DNA from: Caryophanales bacterium UBA6877
GTDB lineage: Bacteria; Bacillota_I; Bacilli_A; RFN20; CAG-826
Assembly: GCA_002451465.1 (NCBI GenBank)
Contig: DKCJ01000013.1
Coordinates: 6,952-42,976 of the forward strand
Direction of reading: 5' to 3'
Length of the DNA stretch: 36,025 nt
In this document: piece after piece, positions 33,589 to 36,025 of the stretch
Numbering within the stretch: the first letter of the stretch is position 1
Layout: each line of letters opens with the position of its first letter
Notes under the pieces: model-generated
Seen by the model: only the letters and a program-made list of their open reading frames with translations
What the model was told of the DNA's origin: nothing
Databases searched by the model: none
Position numbers and translations under genes: made by a program

Positions 33589-35028
33589 GTGAGTTTAAAC
33601 GAATTATGTAAAAAAAGAACAGAAATTAATTTAGTTGATGGTTCTACTAAAGACTTAGTTGGCAAAATGATTATTTATACATTGCCAATTGTTTTAGTTG
33701 GATTACTGCAATTATTATATAGTGCTTTTGATTTAATTGTTGTTCAAGGCCATGATGGAAATTTAGCGGCCGCCGCCGTTGGTGCTAATAATAGTTTGAT
33801 ATCTTTAATAACTTCAGGTTTTTTAGGACTAACCAATGGAGTTAATGTTGTTATATCAAGAACATATGGTAAAAATGAAAGAGAAAGCTGTTCAAGAGCA
33901 TTGCATACATCCCTTGTTCTTTCTTTGATTGGTGGAGTTCTAATTGGGCTTTTAGGTTATATTTTCTCTAAATATTTCCTTGAATGGATGAAAGTTGATG
34001 TTTCATATATTGATTTAGCTGATGTCTATTTAAAAATTTATTTTATTGGTTTACCTTTTTTATCCTTATATAATTTTGGAACTGCTATTTTAAGAGGTGT
34101 TGGTAATAGCTTCACGCCTTTATTATTCTTAATCATTTCAGGAATTACTAATGTAATTTTAAATTATACGTTTGTATATGCTTTTAATATGGGTGTGAGT
34201 GGAGTTGCTTGGGCAACGGTTATTAGTGAAGGGCTTAGTGCTTTTTTAACAATTGGATATTTATATTTAAATAAAGGTTTTATTCGCTTTCGTTTTAAAG
34301 AACTCAAAATTTCAAAGGATGAACTTTTGACTATTTTAAGAATTGGTCTTCCAAGCGGAATTCAAGGTATAGTTTTTTCAATTAGTAATGTTTTACTTCA
34401 AACTTCTGTCAATACATGGGGAGCGGATGTTGTAGCTGCAAATAGTGATGCTTCTTCTATTGAAGGTTTTACTTATATTTCAATGTTTGCGGTATCATCT
34501 ACATCAAGTGCTTTTATAAGTGCTAACTATGGTAGAGGATTTAAGGAAAATATCAAAAAAATAATTCTTACAACAAGCATTATGGTTATATGCATTGGTT
34601 TATTGTTTGGCGGGATCGAACTTTTATTTCATCGTGAATTATTAGAGTTTTACATGGGAGAAAATGTCGATCTTGAAGTTGAAAATTATGCTGTTGAACG
34701 TTTAATTGTTATTCTTTCAACTTATTGGCTTTGTGGATTAATGGATACAGAATGTGGAACGTTAAGAGGACTAGGTTACTCTATTTCGCCATTGATAATT
34801 ACTTTAAGTTCTTGTTGTCTTTTTAGAGTTTTTTGGAATGCTTATATTTATTCAAGTGAAGTTGGTAACCAAATGCATAGTTTAGGTGTTTTATATATGT
34901 GTTATCCAATAAGTTGGTTAATCGCTTTTGCAGCAGAGCTTGTAATGATTTTTGCACTTAAAAAGAGATACGAAAAAAGAATTGATGAAAACCTTGTTTT
35001 ATATAACAAAAAACATGGCATGAATTGA
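33589..35028 (+). CDS. MATE family efflux transporter (second copy)
   Basis: The 479-aa protein has twelve predicted membrane segments. First half: MIIYTLPIVLVGLLQLLYSA, FLGLTNGVNVVISRTYG and LPFLSLYNFGTAILRGVGNS. Second half: IGLPSGIQGIVFSISNVLLQ, SSTSSAFISANYGRG and CGTLRGLGYS. The GTG at 33589 is taken because the frame has MSLNELCKKRTE before the usual VGKMIIYTLP; it lacks a ribosome site, but TAAAAT lies 8 nt upstream, as in the leaderless cases. An ATG at 33667 would trim the N-terminal tail. It is only distantly related to the copy at 16515-17882. The substrate is unknown. Confidence 0.88.
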   Translation: MSLNELCKKRTEINLVDGSTKDLVGKMIIYTLPIVLVGLLQLLYSAFDLIVVQGHDGNLAAAAVGANNSLISLITSGFLGLTNGVNVVISRTYGKNERESCSRALHTSLVLSLIGGVLIGLLGYIFSKYFLEWMKVDVSYIDLADVYLKIYFIGLPFLSLYNFGTAILRGVGNSFTPLLFLIISGITNVILNYTFVYAFNMGVSGVAWATVISEGLSAFLTIGYLYLNKGFIRFRFKELKISKDELLTILRIGLPSGIQGIVFSISNVLLQTSVNTWGADVVAANSDASSIEGFTYISMFAVSSTSSAFISANYGRGFKENIKKIILTTSIMVICIGLLFGGIELLFHRELLEFYMGENVDLEVENYAVERLIVILSTYWLCGLMDTECGTLRGLGYSISPLIITLSSCCLFRVFWNAYIYSSEVGNQMHSLGVLYMCYPISWLIAFAAELVMIFALKKRYEKRIDENLVLYNKKHGMN

Positions 35029-35090
35029 TTTATTAATAGATATTGAATAGAGAGTATCTTTTTTTTATAATAAGTCGAGAGGATACGGAT

Positions 35091-35984
35091 ATGCCATTTT
35101 TTGTAATTAAAGGGGATTTAGTTTCGATGAATGTTGATTGCATTGTTAATGATAGCAATGTAAAGCTAAGCATGGTTGAAGGTGTTGGTAGAGCGATATT
35201 TCATAAGGCTGGTGATAGTGTTTTAGCTAGAGCTTGTAAAGCGATTGGTCATTGTGATGTTGGTAAAGCCGTAATGACAGATGCTTTTGGTATTACAAAT
35301 ACAAAAGCTATTATTCATGCGGTTGGTCCAATTTATATTAATGGAAAACACGATGAAGAGAAAAATTTAATAAGTGCTTATAGGTGTTCTTTAGATTTAG
35401 CTATTAATAAAGGCTTTAAATCAATAGCTTTTCCTTTAATTAGTGGTAATTTTAATTACCCATTAAAGGAATGTTATGATGTTGCTAAAAAAACAATAAT
35501 AGATTATTTAAGACAGCATAATGATTTATCTATATATCTTGTTATTTATAAAAATTTTCCACCAATGTTAACGGATGATGAGACATTATCATTAACAAAA
35601 TATATATTTGATAATGCTTCATATAATTTTGCAAAACAAAATAAAAAGGAAAGTTTCTCACGTTTACTTAATGAAGGATTTAAAAAGAGTAGTCTTGACC
35701 TTCTTGAATTATCATTAAGAAGTAATTTAAATCAAAATCTTTTGAATAAAATTATCAATGAAGGCTTTGAGGATTTAACAAAAAACGAGATAATTTGTTT
35801 AGCCATTGGTTTAGGTTTTGATAAAAAACAAACTAACGAATTACTAATTTCTAAAGGTTTTGTTTTTGAACCAACTTTAGTTAGTGATTTAATAGTATGT
35901 TATTGTCTTGATAAGAAAAAGAATGATATTTATCTTATAAATGATTTCTTATTCCAATATAATCTTTCACCACTTGGTGAATAA
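35091..35984 (+). CDS. Macro-domain protein with C-terminal helical domain
   Basis: The ATG at 35091 follows GAGAGGA and gives 297 aa; the frame upstream (to 35043) is not supported by a site. Residues 1-145 form a macro domain: VIKGDLVSMNVDCIVNDSN, GVGRAIFHKAG, HAVGPIYINGK and FKSIAFPLISGNFNYP, the ADP-ribose-binding loops. The last 110 residues form an all-helical domain (SFSRLLNEGFKKSSLDLLEL to the end LSPLGE) that resembles a tail often attached to Firmicutes macro-domain proteins, with a repressor-like helix-turn-helix look. It may remove ADP-ribose from a target or bind ADP-ribose; the target is unknown. Confidence 0.85.
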   Translation: MPFFVIKGDLVSMNVDCIVNDSNVKLSMVEGVGRAIFHKAGDSVLARACKAIGHCDVGKAVMTDAFGITNTKAIIHAVGPIYINGKHDEEKNLISAYRCSLDLAINKGFKSIAFPLISGNFNYPLKECYDVAKKTIIDYLRQHNDLSIYLVIYKNFPPMLTDDETLSLTKYIFDNASYNFAKQNKKESFSRLLNEGFKKSSLDLLELSLRSNLNQNLLNKIINEGFEDLTKNEIICLAIGLGFDKKQTNELLISKGFVFEPTLVSDLIVCYCLDKKKNDIYLINDFLFQYNLSPLGE

Positions 35985-35990
35985 CTTATT

Positions 35991-36018
35991 AAAAAACACT
36001 CATTCCAGAGTGTTTTTT
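35991..36018 (+). terminator. Rho-independent terminator of the macro-domain gene
   Basis: An 11-bp perfect stem (AAAAAACACTC at 35991-36001, complement at 36008-36018) with loop ATTCCA ends in a T-run. The A-run on the other side would also let it work for minus-strand transcripts. Confidence 0.9.
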
Positions 36019-36025
36019 AAAAATA

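Noticed and set aside
1..36025. TGA read as tryptophan (Mycoplasma-type code)
   Set aside because: Several genes end in TGA exactly where the next gene begins, and tryptophans are encoded by TGG.
1..36025. CRISPR array, tRNA or rRNA genes, prophage or insertion sequence
   Set aside because: I saw no regularly spaced repeats, no tRNA-like or rRNA sequence, and no transposase, integrase or phage structural gene.

Overview
The window is A+T-rich and densely coded. TGA is used as an ordinary stop (for example at the ends of the genes at 18334-19926, 19923-21638, 21635-22666 and 33589-35028), so the standard bacterial code applies. The gene set points to a strictly fermentative, anaerobic, low-GC Firmicutes/Tenericutes-type bacterium, plausibly a gut Bacilli lineage near RF39, Erysipelotrichales or Izemoplasmatales. 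The basis is a Rex-controlled AdhE with [FeFe] hydrogenases, DegV proteins, MATE exporters, lipoprotein sugar-binding proteins, a cre-like site, and no respiratory genes. The lineage is an inference from content and was not tested by any search.

Layout. 1-2022: the 3' part of a large helicase-nuclease, cut by the window edge. 2215-3096: a DegV protein with a clear terminator. 3333-11199: one redox/fermentation operon, rex - adhE - small [2Fe-2S] protein - HydS-like sensory [FeFe] hydrogenase - SpoIIE-type PP2C phosphatase - group-B-like catalytic [FeFe] hydrogenase, closed by a perfect hairpin terminator. 11327-13702: a GH3 beta-glucosidase, convergent with a minus-strand operon (16408-13704: membrane protein, Fe-ADH, DUF2804). 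17882-16515: a MATE exporter. 17883-18333: a gap holding a startless remnant ORF, a 55-nt near-perfect palindrome and a 14-bp direct repeat. 18334-22666: a YesN-type response regulator, a YesM/LytS-type kinase and an Mgl-type sugar-binding lipoprotein, joined by 4-nt overlaps. 22807-27325: a second binding lipoprotein, mglA and mglC, preceded by a perfect cre-like site. 27387-35984: small membrane proteins, an unknown protein, asnA, a HAD phosphatase, a DUF2156-GNAT fusion, a second degV, a second MATE exporter and a macro-domain protein, ending in a terminator.

How the parts work together. The first operon couples NADH sensing (Rex) to the two reductant sinks, ethanol (AdhE) and H2 (HydB). 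It also carries a probable H2 or redox sensor (HydS with a PAS domain) that should signal through the overlapping phosphatase gene. The 18.3-27.3 kb block looks like a galactose/glucose-type sugar sensing and uptake unit, in which a binding lipoprotein probably presents sugar to the kinase and the regulator drives the transporter.

Most interesting observations. (1) The binding protein at 22807-24051 is a natural circular permutation of the MglB fold. The original C-terminal lobe comes first and the N-terminal lobe second. Nine of the ten classical galactose-binding residues still line up, and the new termini fall at the MglB calcium loop. (2) Five genes lack a Shine-Dalgarno sequence and have a -10-like hexamer exactly 6 nt before the ATG, which points to leaderless mRNAs. 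(3) MglC carries an unusual highly charged coiled-coil N-terminal extension of about 225 residues.
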